A stretch of 64,000 nt of DNA from JAHWKI01 sp035513575 (GTDB lineage Bacteria > Gemmatimonadota > Gemmatimonadetes > Longimicrobiales > RSA9), in contig DATKBW010000134.1 in assembly GCA_035513575.1 (NCBI GenBank), forward strand, positions 62,001-126,000, read 5' to 3'. Positions 25,050-32,226 of this stretch are shown one piece after another. The notes beneath the pieces are model-generated. The model searched no databases, was not told the DNA's origin, and saw nothing but the letters and a program-made list of their open reading frames with translations. The position numbers and the translations under genes were made by a program. How positions within the stretch are numbered: the first letter of the stretch is position 1; the number at the start of each line of letters is the position of its first letter.

Positions 25050-25951
25050 CCCCCGCCCGCCTTCCGCGCGATGAAGAAGTTCGACCCGATCGCCACGTCC
25101 CAGAACCACCGCAGCACCGCGTTCTCGAATGGCCACCGCCGCGCCTTCAGCCACCCCGCCAGCCGCCGCTTCACTCCCGGACGGATCTCCTCCGGCCGCG
25201 CGATCCGCTCCCGAAGGTAGTGCACCCACAGCTCCCGCGGCCCCACCACCGTCTCGAACCCCGACCGCCGCAGCAGACCTCGCAGCCGCCAGCGCGTCGG
25301 GATCCTCCCCACGTCGTACGTCCCCTCACCCCCGCCCCGCACCCGCTCGAAGTACCAGATCTGCAGCCGGCGCGGCAGCAGGACCAGACCTGCGAGGTCG
25401 TAGTGGGGATCGTTCCATAAGCTATAGAGAGACAATGGCTTGGGTGTCACCATATAGAGTATCCCATCATGCCGAAGAACTCTATGAATTTCCGTCAACG
25501 TCCGGGTCTGGTCCCGCACGTGCTCGAGGACGTTGTCCAGGATCACGAGGTCGAAGGAGGCGTCGGGGTAGGGGAGCGCCTCGGCGACGCCGTGGCGGAG
25601 GTCGACGGCGACGTGGTGCTCCTCGGCACGGACGCGGCCGCGGTGGACGCTGGGCTCGTGGGGCTCGAGGCCGGCCGCGCGGGCGCCGGCCTCGGCGAAG
25701 GCGATGGGAACGCCGGCGTCGCCGCAGCCGACATCGAGGACGTCGGCAGCGCGGAGGTTGCGGTCCGGGAGGTATTTGCGGAGCGTTTCCAGGACGAAGT
25801 GCCCGCGGGCATACTCGCTGACGTAGAGGTTCTTCCAGGTGTCGAAGTTCGCGGAGTCCCACCAGTCGGCGCGCTGGGCCTCGAGGAGCGCGAGGTAGCG
25901 AGGCTCGAGGGCCGAGGTGTCGGTGCGGCTTGCGGCGGTTGAGCGCTCCAC
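25046..25951 (-). CDS. SAM-dependent methyltransferase (class I)
   Basis: A 301-residue class I methyltransferase. Motif I is VLDVGCGDAGVPIAFAEAG (~70-88), post-I Glu in GLEPH, motif II/III ILDNVLEHVRD and RVLRHDGILYMVTPKP. It probably methylates a sugar or a glycan terminus, inferred only from the neighbouring gmd, rmd and glycosyltransferases. Start is GTG 25951. Odd: codons for about residues 150-180 (roughly 25415-25505) are AT-rich and include AGA, ATA, TTA, TTG, GTT and CTT, while codons before that patch end mostly in C and codons after it mostly in G. Confidence 0.85.
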   Translation of the reverse strand: MERSTAASRTDTSALEPRYLALLEAQRADWWDSANFDTWKNLYVSEYARGHFVLETLRKYLPDRNLRAADVLDVGCGDAGVPIAFAEAGARAAGLEPHEPSVHRGRVRAEEHHVAVDLRHGVAEALPYPDASFDLVILDNVLEHVRDQTRTLTEIHRVLRHDGILYMVTPKPLSLYSLWNDPHYDLAGLVLLPRRLQIWYFERVRGGGEGTYDVGRIPTRWRLRGLLRRSGFETVVGPRELWVHYLRERIARPEEIRPGVKRRLAGWLKARRWPFENAVLRWFWDVAIGSNFFIARKAGGG

Positions 25952-25963
25952 GCGGGCCTCGTG

Positions 25964-26935
25964 TCAGGCGGGGCGGGGGGCGTGGTCGAGAGACGCCACC
26001 AGGGTCCGGATGCTCTCTTCCAGCGGGATGGCGGGGGTCCAGCCGGTGGCGTCGGTGAGCCGGCGGGGGCTGCCGACCAGGGAGCGGATCTCGGCGGGCC
26101 GGAGGCGGTCCGCGGCGACGCGGATCTCGGGGCTCACCCCGACGGCGTCCTGCAGGAGCTGGAGGAGGCGGCGGAGGGAGCAGGAGCGGCCGGAGCAGAC
26201 GTTGAAGACGCCGGAGGGGGCGTCTTCCATGAGGGTGATGTACGCGGCGGTCGCATCCCGCACGTCCAGGAAGTCGCGGTGGATGTCGAGGTTCCCGACG
26301 CGGAGCACCGGTGCCTGCGCGCCGTCCCGGATGTCCAGGAGCTGCCGGGCCCAGTTCACGGTGACGAAGGTGGGGCGCTGCCCGGGCCCGATCTGCTGGA
26401 AGCTACGGGTCTGGACGAGGCGCATCCGGGACGGATCGGCCAGGACGTCGGCGATGAGCTCCTGCGCGGCCTTGCTGGCGCCGTAGGGGGTGACCGGGCG
26501 GATCGGCATCTCCTCGGTGAGGGGTGTCTCCTCGGTGCCGTCGGCGCCGTAGACCTCCCCCGAGCTGACGAGCAGCACCGGCCGAGGACCGGCGGGGGCG
26601 GGGAGCCGGCGCAGGGCGGTGAGCAGGCGCAGCGCGCCGGTGGCGTTCACGTCGAAGGTGGTCTCGGGATCCTGCCAGCTCTCCGAGACGGAGGAGATCC
26701 CGGCGAGGTGGAGGACGGCCTCGGGGTCGGCCGCGGCGACCAGCTCCTCCACGCTGGTCGAGTCGCGCAGGTCGAAATCCCGCCAGGCCACGGCGGCCGC
26801 GATCTCTCCCGGGAGGGTCCCCGGGGCGGGGGAGGCGCCGCGAATGCCCCCCGTCACGGCGTGGCCGCGCTCCATCAGCGCCGCCACCAGATGCTGCCCG
26901 ACGAAGCCGTCGGCGCCCGTGACCAGGACCCTCAT
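25964..26935 (-). CDS. rmd: GDP-6-deoxy-D-mannose reductase (GDP-D-rhamnose synthesis)
   Basis: An extended SDR of 323 residues with NAD(P)-binding VTGADGFVGQHLVAAL (5-20), HLAGISSVSESWQDP, SSGEVYG and the catalytic Tyr/Lys in YGASKAAQE. LRVGNLDIHRDFLDVRD and FNVCSGRSCSLRRLL are typical of GDP-4-keto-6-deoxymannose reductases. Following gmd directly (ATGA overlap), it would convert GDP-4-dehydro-6-deoxy-D-mannose to GDP-D-rhamnose. A GDP-fucose synthase is less likely, because those have a different, longer pattern. I chose ATG 26935 because the upstream part of the frame lies inside gmd. Confidence 0.82.
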   Translation of the reverse strand: MRVLVTGADGFVGQHLVAALMERGHAVTGGIRGASPAPGTLPGEIAAAVAWRDFDLRDSTSVEELVAAADPEAVLHLAGISSVSESWQDPETTFDVNATGALRLLTALRRLPAPAGPRPVLLVSSGEVYGADGTEETPLTEEMPIRPVTPYGASKAAQELIADVLADPSRMRLVQTRSFQQIGPGQRPTFVTVNWARQLLDIRDGAQAPVLRVGNLDIHRDFLDVRDATAAYITLMEDAPSGVFNVCSGRSCSLRRLLQLLQDAVGVSPEIRVAADRLRPAEIRSLVGSPRRLTDATGWTPAIPLEESIRTLVASLDHAPRPA

Positions 26936-27918
26936 CGGCTCCGGGCTCTCGTGGCGCGGGCACCGACGCGCGCCAGGTCCGCCTGCACCATCATGCGGAC
27001 GAGCTCCTGGAAGTCGACGCGCGGCTCCCAGCCCAGGCGCGTCCGGGCAGCCGCGGAGTCGGCGACCAGGTGCTCGACCTCCGCCGGCCTGAGCAGCGCC
27101 GGGTCCTGCACCACGTAGTCGCGCCAGTCGAGATCGACGCTGCCGAACGCCGCGTCCAGGAAGTCCCGGACGCTGTGGGCCTGGCCGGTGCCGATCACGA
27201 AATCGGCGGCATCCTTCTGCTGGAGCATGCGCCACATGGCCTCGACGTAGTCCCCGGCGAACCCCCAGTCCCGCTTCGCTTCCAGGTTGCCCAGCTTCAG
27301 CTCGCCGAGCTGCCCCCGCTTGATGCGTGCGACGGCGTCCGTGATCTTCCGGGTCACGAACTCCAGCCCCCGCCGCGGGCTCTCGTGATTGAACAGGATC
27401 CCGCTCACGGCGAAGATGCCATAGCTCTCCCGGTAGTTCACCGTGGCCCAGTGGCCGTAGACCTTGGCGAAACCGTACGGGCTGCGGGGGTAGAATGGCG
27501 TCGTCTCCTTCTGCGGGACCTCGCGCACCATCCCGAACATCTCGCTGGACGAGGCCTGGTAGAACCGGATCGTCGGGTCCACCAGCCGGATCGCCTCGAG
27601 CACCCGCACCACCCCCAGCGCCGTCACCTGACCGGTCAGCTCCGGCTGCGTCCAGGACGTGTGGACGAAGGACTGCGCGGCCAGGTTGTACAGCTCCGCC
27701 GGCCGCGCCTGCTTCACCGCGGAGACCAGGGAATGGTAGTCGGTCACGTCGCCGTAGATCAGCTCGACCCGGTCCTGAAGGTGCGCGATCCGCTCGAAAT
27801 TCACCGTGCTGGACCGCCGCACGAGCCCGTAGACGTCGTAGCCCTTCGCCAGCAACAGCTCCGCCAGATAGCTGCCGTCCTGGCCCGTAATCCCCGTGAT
27901 CAGCGCGCGACGTCCCAT
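26932..27918 (-). CDS. gmd: GDP-mannose 4,6-dehydratase
   Basis: Converts GDP-D-mannose to GDP-4-dehydro-6-deoxy-D-mannose. The 328-residue protein has ALITGITGQDGSYLAELLL at its N-terminus, LYNLAAQSFV, SSSEMFG, YPRSPYGFAKVYGHW (catalytic Tyr and Lys) and NHESPRRGLEFVTRKI, all classic GMD motifs. The start ATG 27918 gives MGRRALITG. The gene sits between a GT4 gene and rmd, so the product is probably channelled to D-rhamnose. Confidence 0.95.
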   Translation of the reverse strand: MGRRALITGITGQDGSYLAELLLAKGYDVYGLVRRSSTVNFERIAHLQDRVELIYGDVTDYHSLVSAVKQARPAELYNLAAQSFVHTSWTQPELTGQVTALGVVRVLEAIRLVDPTIRFYQASSSEMFGMVREVPQKETTPFYPRSPYGFAKVYGHWATVNYRESYGIFAVSGILFNHESPRRGLEFVTRKITDAVARIKRGQLGELKLGNLEAKRDWGFAGDYVEAMWRMLQQKDAADFVIGTGQAHSVRDFLDAAFGSVDLDWRDYVVQDPALLRPAEVEHLVADSAAARTRLGWEPRVDFQELVRMMVQADLARVGARATRARSR

Positions 27919-27937
27919 CCGCTCGTGTTCCCCCGGT

Positions 27938-29155
27938 TCACCGTTCGGCCGGGGCCGGCGACCCGGCCCCCGCCAGCTCCGCATACAGGTCCACCAGCCG
28001 CCCCACCACCTCGTCCCACGCGAACTCCCGTTCCACGTGGGCCTGCCCCCCTCGTACTAGCCGCGCGGCGAGCGCAGGGTCGTCCTGGAGCCGCGCGATG
28101 GCGCCCGCGAGGGCCGCCTCGTCGCCCGGCGGGACCAGGAGCCCCGTCTCGCCGTCCCGTACGATGTCCACGATCCCGCCCGCCGCGCTCGCGATCACCG
28201 GTGTACCGTACCGCAGCGCCTCGATGAGGACCACCCCCAGCCCCTCCACGTCGCCCTTCGCGTCCACCACGGCCGGAAGGACGAAAACATCGCTCTCGGC
28301 GAACCGGCGCGAAAGCTCCTCCCGGGACACGAACCCGTGGAAGCGCACGGCCCCGGCGCTCCCCGACTCCCGGGCGGCCGCCTCGAGACGGCCGCGGTAG
28401 GGGCCGTCGCCCACCACGTGGAGCTCGATGTCGCGCCCCGCCCGCAGCCGGGCCACGGCGGCGATCAGGTGCTCGACTCCCTTCCGCTCGACCAGGCGGC
28501 CCACGAACAGCACGCGGAAGGGGCGGCCGCCCCTCCACGGCGCCGGGTCGCCCGGGACCTCCGGCTCGATCGTCGCCCCGAAAGGGATCCGCAGCACGGG
28601 CCGGTCGTACAGCTCCCGCACCATGGCCTCGGTCGACGACGAGATCGCCGTCACCGCATCCGCCGTCCGGATGACTCGCCGCAGGAACGGCTTCAGGTAC
28701 GGCATCTTCCGCCGCACCCAGGTCAGCTCGACGCTGTAGAACGAGCAGACGAGCGGCACGCCCCCGGCCGCGCGCCCCGCCAGGCCGAACAGGGCGTGGG
28801 GAAGGGGCCAGTGGACGTGCAGCACATCGAAGGCGCCGGTCCGGGCCAGGCGGGCGGCGGCCCGGGACCCCGCGAGGACGTACCCGGGGAGAAGGGCCAG
28901 GTAGGCGGGCCGGTCGGCGACGCGGTCCGGCGCCGTCTGGTCGTGGGTCAGGTCCTCCCAGCGCGCGGGGGCGTAGCGGAAGCGGTGGACCCGGATCCCG
29001 TCCACGACCTGGTCGGCGCCGCCCCGGTAGGCCGGGGCCAGGACCTCGGCCTCGACGCCACGCGCGCCGAGGCGCTTCAGCGTCTCGACCAGCCAGGGGG
29101 TGATGAGATCGTCCGGGGCCCGCGGATACGCCGTTACGATCTGCAGGACCTTCAC
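27938..29155 (-). CDS. Family 4 glycosyltransferase
   Basis: A 405-residue GT-B enzyme with N-terminal KVLQIVTAYPRAPDDLITPWLVETLKRL and C-terminal VLFVGRLVERKGVEHLIAAV, RFHGFVSREEL and the donor-site segment GLGVVLIEALRYGTPVIASAAGGIVDIV. The start GTG 29155 (MKVLQIV) is preferred over a slightly longer start at 29176. It is the first gene of a minus-strand operon running to 20558; a candidate promoter lies at 29198-29226. The gene faces away from the polyprenol-mannose synthase gene across an 80-bp gap. Confidence 0.85.
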   Translation of the reverse strand: MKVLQIVTAYPRAPDDLITPWLVETLKRLGARGVEAEVLAPAYRGGADQVVDGIRVHRFRYAPARWEDLTHDQTAPDRVADRPAYLALLPGYVLAGSRAAARLARTGAFDVLHVHWPLPHALFGLAGRAAGGVPLVCSFYSVELTWVRRKMPYLKPFLRRVIRTADAVTAISSSTEAMVRELYDRPVLRIPFGATIEPEVPGDPAPWRGGRPFRVLFVGRLVERKGVEHLIAAVARLRAGRDIELHVVGDGPYRGRLEAAARESGSAGAVRFHGFVSREELSRRFAESDVFVLPAVVDAKGDVEGLGVVLIEALRYGTPVIASAAGGIVDIVRDGETGLLVPPGDEAALAGAIARLQDDPALAARLVRGGQAHVEREFAWDEVVGRLVDLYAELAGAGSPAPAER

Positions 29156-29197
29156 TTGTAGGCGCGTCCGCGGCAAGGTAGTTTCGGTTCCGCTCGC

Positions 29198-29226
29198 AAC
29201 TTATCCCGCGACCTATCCTTCTTCAA
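29198..29226 (-). promoter_or_regulatory. Candidate promoter of the rhamnose/glycan operon
   Basis: On the minus strand TTGAAG (29226-29221), a 17-bp spacer and TAAGTT (29203-29198). It would begin transcription about 35 bases before the GTG at 29155. Both hexamers are imperfect. I see no comparably good plus-strand promoter in the same 80-bp divergent gap, although the gene at 29236 must also be expressed. Confidence 0.45.
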
Positions 29227-29235
29227 CCTACGGCG

Positions 29236-29967
29236 ATGGAGGCTGGAATCGACCGTGTGCTCGTGGTCATCCCGACCTACGACGAGCGCGAGAACATTCC
29301 GCGCCTGGTGCCGCTGGTCCTCGAGCAGGACCCGCGCATCGAGGTGCTCATCATCGATGATGCCTCCCCCGACGGCACCGGGCACCTCGCCGACCGCCTC
29401 GCGGACGGGGATCCCCGCGTCCACGTCCTCCACAGGGCAGGGAAGCTCGGCCTCGGCACCGCCTACCTCGCCGGCTTCCGGTGGGGGCTCGCCCGCGACT
29501 ACGACATCTTCTTCGAGATGGACGCCGACTTCTCCCACGACCCCGCCCACCTCCCGCAGTTCCTCGATGCGATCCGCCGGTTCGACGTCGTCCTCGGCTC
29601 CCGCTACCTGCACGGCCGCGTCACCGTGGTCAACTGGCCCATGGGACGCCTCCTCCTGTCCTACTTCGCGAACCTCTACGCCCGCGTCGTCACGGGACTT
29701 CCAGTAACGGATGCGACAGGAGGGTTCAAGTGCTTTCGGCGCAAGGTCCTGGAGGCCATGGACCTCGACCGCGTCCTGTCCGAGGGATACGCCTTCCAGA
29801 TCGAGATGAGCCTGCGCGCTTGGCGCCGCGGCTTCGCCATCGGCGAGATCCCCATCGTCTTCGCGGACCGCGACATCGGCGAGTCCAAGATGTCCAGGCG
29901 CATCATCTGGGAAGCGGTCTGGCGCGTCTGGACCCTGCGCTTCCGCGACCTCTTCCGCCGCCTCTGA
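29236..29967 (+). CDS. Polyprenol monophosphomannose synthase
   Basis: A 243-residue single-domain GT2 enzyme of the DPM1 type: VLVVIPTYDERENIPRLVPLVL (8-29), IIDDASPDGTG, EMDADFSHDPAHLPQFL (metal-binding motif), GSRYLHG and DATGGFKCFRRKVLEAMD. It lacks the C-terminal membrane helices of the ArnC-type protein at 19542. It should transfer mannose from GDP-mannose to a polyprenyl phosphate for use by GT-C transferases such as the YfhO-like protein; that link is an inference. ATG 29236 gives the shortest sensible N-terminus. Confidence 0.88.
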   Translation: MEAGIDRVLVVIPTYDERENIPRLVPLVLEQDPRIEVLIIDDASPDGTGHLADRLADGDPRVHVLHRAGKLGLGTAYLAGFRWGLARDYDIFFEMDADFSHDPAHLPQFLDAIRRFDVVLGSRYLHGRVTVVNWPMGRLLLSYFANLYARVVTGLPVTDATGGFKCFRRKVLEAMDLDRVLSEGYAFQIEMSLRAWRRGFAIGEIPIVFADRDIGESKMSRRIIWEAVWRVWTLRFRDLFRRL

Positions 29968-29971
29968 GCCC

Positions 29972-30574
29972 GTGGCCATCGCCGACCTCCTCTGGGCCTG
30001 TCCGCGCTGTGGCCTCGACCGCGGCCTCCGCGCGTCCGCCGATGGCCGCACCTGCGCCCGCTGCGCCACGCGCTACGACCGCGTCCGCGGGGCCCGCATC
30101 CGCGCCCGCTCCCCCGACGGCGCCGAACAGCTCCGGAGCGCCGCCGAATGGGTCGACGCCCTCCCGGACCCCGCCACCCTCCTCGGGGCAGGCGACCCGA
30201 TCCGGACCGCCGCCGTGACCGCCCGCTTCGTCGCGCGCTATGACGTCGTGCGGGAGTCCGGCCGGTACGTGAACCGGATCGAGGTGTTCGGGGCGAAGTC
30301 GTCGGGAACGCTGGAAATGGCCGGGGAGCGGCTGGCGTACCGCGGGGAGGGGGGAGACCCCGTCGCGTGGCCATTCGAGGATCTCAGGGCCGTCCAGGCC
30401 AGTTCCCGGGCCCTCCAGATCCGCGGCGCCCACCACCCCCTCGCCTCCTTCGCCTTCAACGCGGACTCCAGCTTCCTCTGGGAGCGGCTCCTCGCCCTCG
30501 CGCTCGGCGACTTCTATCGACGCACCGGGCGCGGGGAGATCGTCGAGCTCCAGCCCAGGATCGTCACCCGGTGA
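29972..30574 (+). CDS. Hypothetical protein with N-terminal zinc ribbon
   Basis: No family recognised. The 200-residue protein opens with a CPRCG...CARCATRYD four-cysteine pair (residues ~10-36) that should bind zinc. The remaining part, from ~85 on, is a mixed alpha/beta region (RYVNRIEVFGAKSSGTLEMAGERLAYRG ... FEDLRAVQASSRALQIRG) that looks like a PH-like or GRAM-type lipid-binding fold by strand spacing; this is a guess. It starts at GTG 29972, 4 bp after the mannose synthase, and overlaps plsC by 4 bp, so it is probably involved in the same membrane process. Confidence 0.75.
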   Translation: MAIADLLWACPRCGLDRGLRASADGRTCARCATRYDRVRGARIRARSPDGAEQLRSAAEWVDALPDPATLLGAGDPIRTAAVTARFVARYDVVRESGRYVNRIEVFGAKSSGTLEMAGERLAYRGEGGDPVAWPFEDLRAVQASSRALQIRGAHHPLASFAFNADSSFLWERLLALALGDFYRRTGRGEIVELQPRIVTR

Positions 30575-31236
30575 CCTTCTATCGCTTCATCCAGGGCGTC
30601 GTCCGGACGCTCTTCCCGCTGGCCGGGACGGTGGAGGTGACGGGGCTCGAGAACATCCCGCGAGAGGGCCCGTTCTTCCTCGTCGCAAACCACCAGAGCT
30701 ATCTCGATCCGATGCTCATCCAGACGGTGGTGCCACGCGAGGTCTACACCATGGCCAAGAGCACGCAGTTCTCCGACCCCCTGACCGGCAGGATGCTCCG
30801 GCGCTTGAAGTCCTTTCCGGTGCGCCGCTTCGAGACCGACCCCCAGGCCGTCCGGATCGCCCTCCGCCGGCTCCACGAAGGCTACGGCGTGGGGATCTAC
30901 ATCGAGGGAGAACGCAGCTGGGACGGCCGGCTCCAGCCTCCGCGTCTCGGCGCGCTCCGCCTCATCCTCAAGGGCGGCGCTCCCGTGGTGCCGTGCGGGA
31001 TCGCCGGCACCTACCACGTCTGGCCCCGCTGGGACCACGCCTTCCGGCGCGGACGCGTCAGGATCGCCTTCGGCCCGCCGCTCGACTTCGGCCGCGTGGA
31101 GCGGAGGGAGGACCGCGAGGCGGCGCTCCCGGCGGTGGGGGAGCGGATCATGGACACCCTCACGCACCTGTCAGGAGCGCCACGAGCCGACGGGCGGCAG
31201 CGGCCCGCGGGAGCGGACCACTTTCCACATTCCTGA
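30571..31236 (+). CDS. plsC: 1-acyl-sn-glycerol-3-phosphate acyltransferase family protein
   Basis: An AGPAT/PlsC-family acyltransferase of 221 residues. Motif I is NHQSYLD (His and Asp catalytic), motif III is EGERS, where EGTRS is usual, and motif IV is VVPCGI. The expected reaction is acylation of lysophosphatidic acid, the step after PlsY. A different lysolipid substrate is possible, because the family is broad. GTG 30571 overlaps the preceding stop. It is the last plus-strand gene before the dif site; its stop is 64 bp from the site. Confidence 0.85.
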   Translation: MTFYRFIQGVVRTLFPLAGTVEVTGLENIPREGPFFLVANHQSYLDPMLIQTVVPREVYTMAKSTQFSDPLTGRMLRRLKSFPVRRFETDPQAVRIALRRLHEGYGVGIYIEGERSWDGRLQPPRLGALRLILKGGAPVVPCGIAGTYHVWPRWDHAFRRGRVRIAFGPPLDFGRVERREDREAALPAVGERIMDTLTHLSGAPRADGRQRPAGADHFPHS

Positions 31237-31300
31237 ACCCCCGTCCCATCCTCGATCGGTCGTGGGAGGGGAGGGATTCGAGGCCCCTGGCGTCTCCGCA

Positions 31301-31328
31301 AGTTTACATAATGTATATTATGCGTAGA
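31301..31328 (-). other. dif: dif chromosome-dimer resolution site
   Basis: Read on the minus strand, the 28-bp site has a left arm TCTACGCATAA, centre TATACA and right arm TTATGTAAACT. The right (XerD) arm is identical, as I recall it, to that of Bacillus subtilis dif and matches E. coli dif at 9/11; the left (XerC) arm matches E. coli dif at 8/11. The 11-6-11 layout is exact. It is an AT-rich island in the 135-bp gap between convergent plsC and the TPR gene, and gene orientation switches around it. It therefore marks the replication terminus. XerD is encoded at 6119-7012. Confidence 0.9.
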
Positions 31329-31371
31329 CGACCCGCCGGTACGCTCTCCGAGGGGCCGATGGTTGGTCCGG

Positions 31372-32157
31372 TCAGGGCTGACCGGCGTCGGTGTCGAGGC
31401 TCCCGGTGTCGGGGCCCACGGGATCCGGGCTGACGCCCGGGGCGAGAGGCGCCGCGTTCCCGCCCGCGGCGGCGCGGGCGCGTGCTTCGGCGAGCCACAT
31501 CTCGAAGTAGCCGCGACCGGCCTCGTCGGTGTCGAAGGTGCCGAGGACGCGCTCGTAGAGGTCGGCGGCCGCGTCGGCGTCGCCGTTCTGGAGGCGAACG
31601 CGGGCGGCATCCGCGAGGGATTCCCGCGCCTGGAACGGGAACCGCGCGGCGTCGGCGATGCGGAGGTAGAGGCGGATGGCCTGTTCGTGGTCCCCGACGG
31701 CCTCGAATGCGGCGGCCTGGACGCGGGCGGCGGCCATGCCGAGAGGCTCGTCGACGTCCTCGGCCAGGGTCCCGAGTACCTCGCCGGCCCGGCGCGCCTG
31801 TCCTTCCTGGAGGAGGATCTCGGCCAGGACGAGGCGTGCCTGCCGCCCGGCCTCCGTGGAGCCGAAGCGATCGACGAATCCCTGGAGGTCCCGGATGGCC
31901 AGCTGGAAGTTCCCGCTGGCGATGGTGCCCTGGAGCTCGGTGAAGCGCTGGGTGGCCTGGGTCTCGAGAGTGCGCTGGTAGTTGACGTAGTAGAGGAAGC
32001 CGGCGACCAGCAGGATGACCGCGACGACGGCGATGCTCAGGGTCCGCTGGTGCTTCCTGGCCCAGGCGACGGTGCGCTCCACGCCGGAGACGAACACGTC
32101 ATCGGGGCCCTCTTTGGAATCCCGGTGAACCCGGGAGGACGTCGGGTGTCTGGCCAT
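31372..32157 (-). CDS. Membrane-anchored TPR protein
   Basis: A 261-residue protein with one transmembrane helix at ~41-60 (SIAVVAVILLVAGFLYYVNY) and a periplasmic tetratricopeptide region at ~65-235 (QLAIRDLQGFVDRFGSTEAGRQARLVLAEILL, QAIRLYLRIADAARFPFQARESLADAARVRLQ). This layout resembles YfgM and related SecYEG-associated proteins, but the match is structural only. The tail is Asp/Pro/Gly-rich. A start at GTG 32097, which has an AGAGGG ribosome site, would shorten it by 20 residues. A terminator hairpin lies just upstream (32172-32204). Confidence 0.75.
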   Translation of the reverse strand: MARHPTSSRVHRDSKEGPDDVFVSGVERTVAWARKHQRTLSIAVVAVILLVAGFLYYVNYQRTLETQATQRFTELQGTIASGNFQLAIRDLQGFVDRFGSTEAGRQARLVLAEILLQEGQARRAGEVLGTLAEDVDEPLGMAAARVQAAAFEAVGDHEQAIRLYLRIADAARFPFQARESLADAARVRLQNGDADAAADLYERVLGTFDTDEAGRGYFEMWLAEARARAAAGGNAAPLAPGVSPDPVGPDTGSLDTDAGQP

Positions 32158-32171
32158 TCGTGGCGAACTTG

Positions 32172-32204
32172 AAAAAAAGGAGCCGCATCGTGTGAGGACG
32201 CGGC
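32172..32204 (-). terminator. Rho-independent terminator after the PQQ-domain gene
   Basis: On the minus strand GCCGC (32204-32200) pairs with GCGGC (32186-32182) around a 13-base loop, followed by TCC and seven Ts (32178-32172). It begins 22 bp after the stop of the gene ending at 32227 and ends only 14 bp before the first possible start of the TPR gene, so it may also attenuate read-through into that gene. Confidence 0.65.
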
Positions 32205-32226
32205 AAAACGCAGCGAGCGCGGGAAG

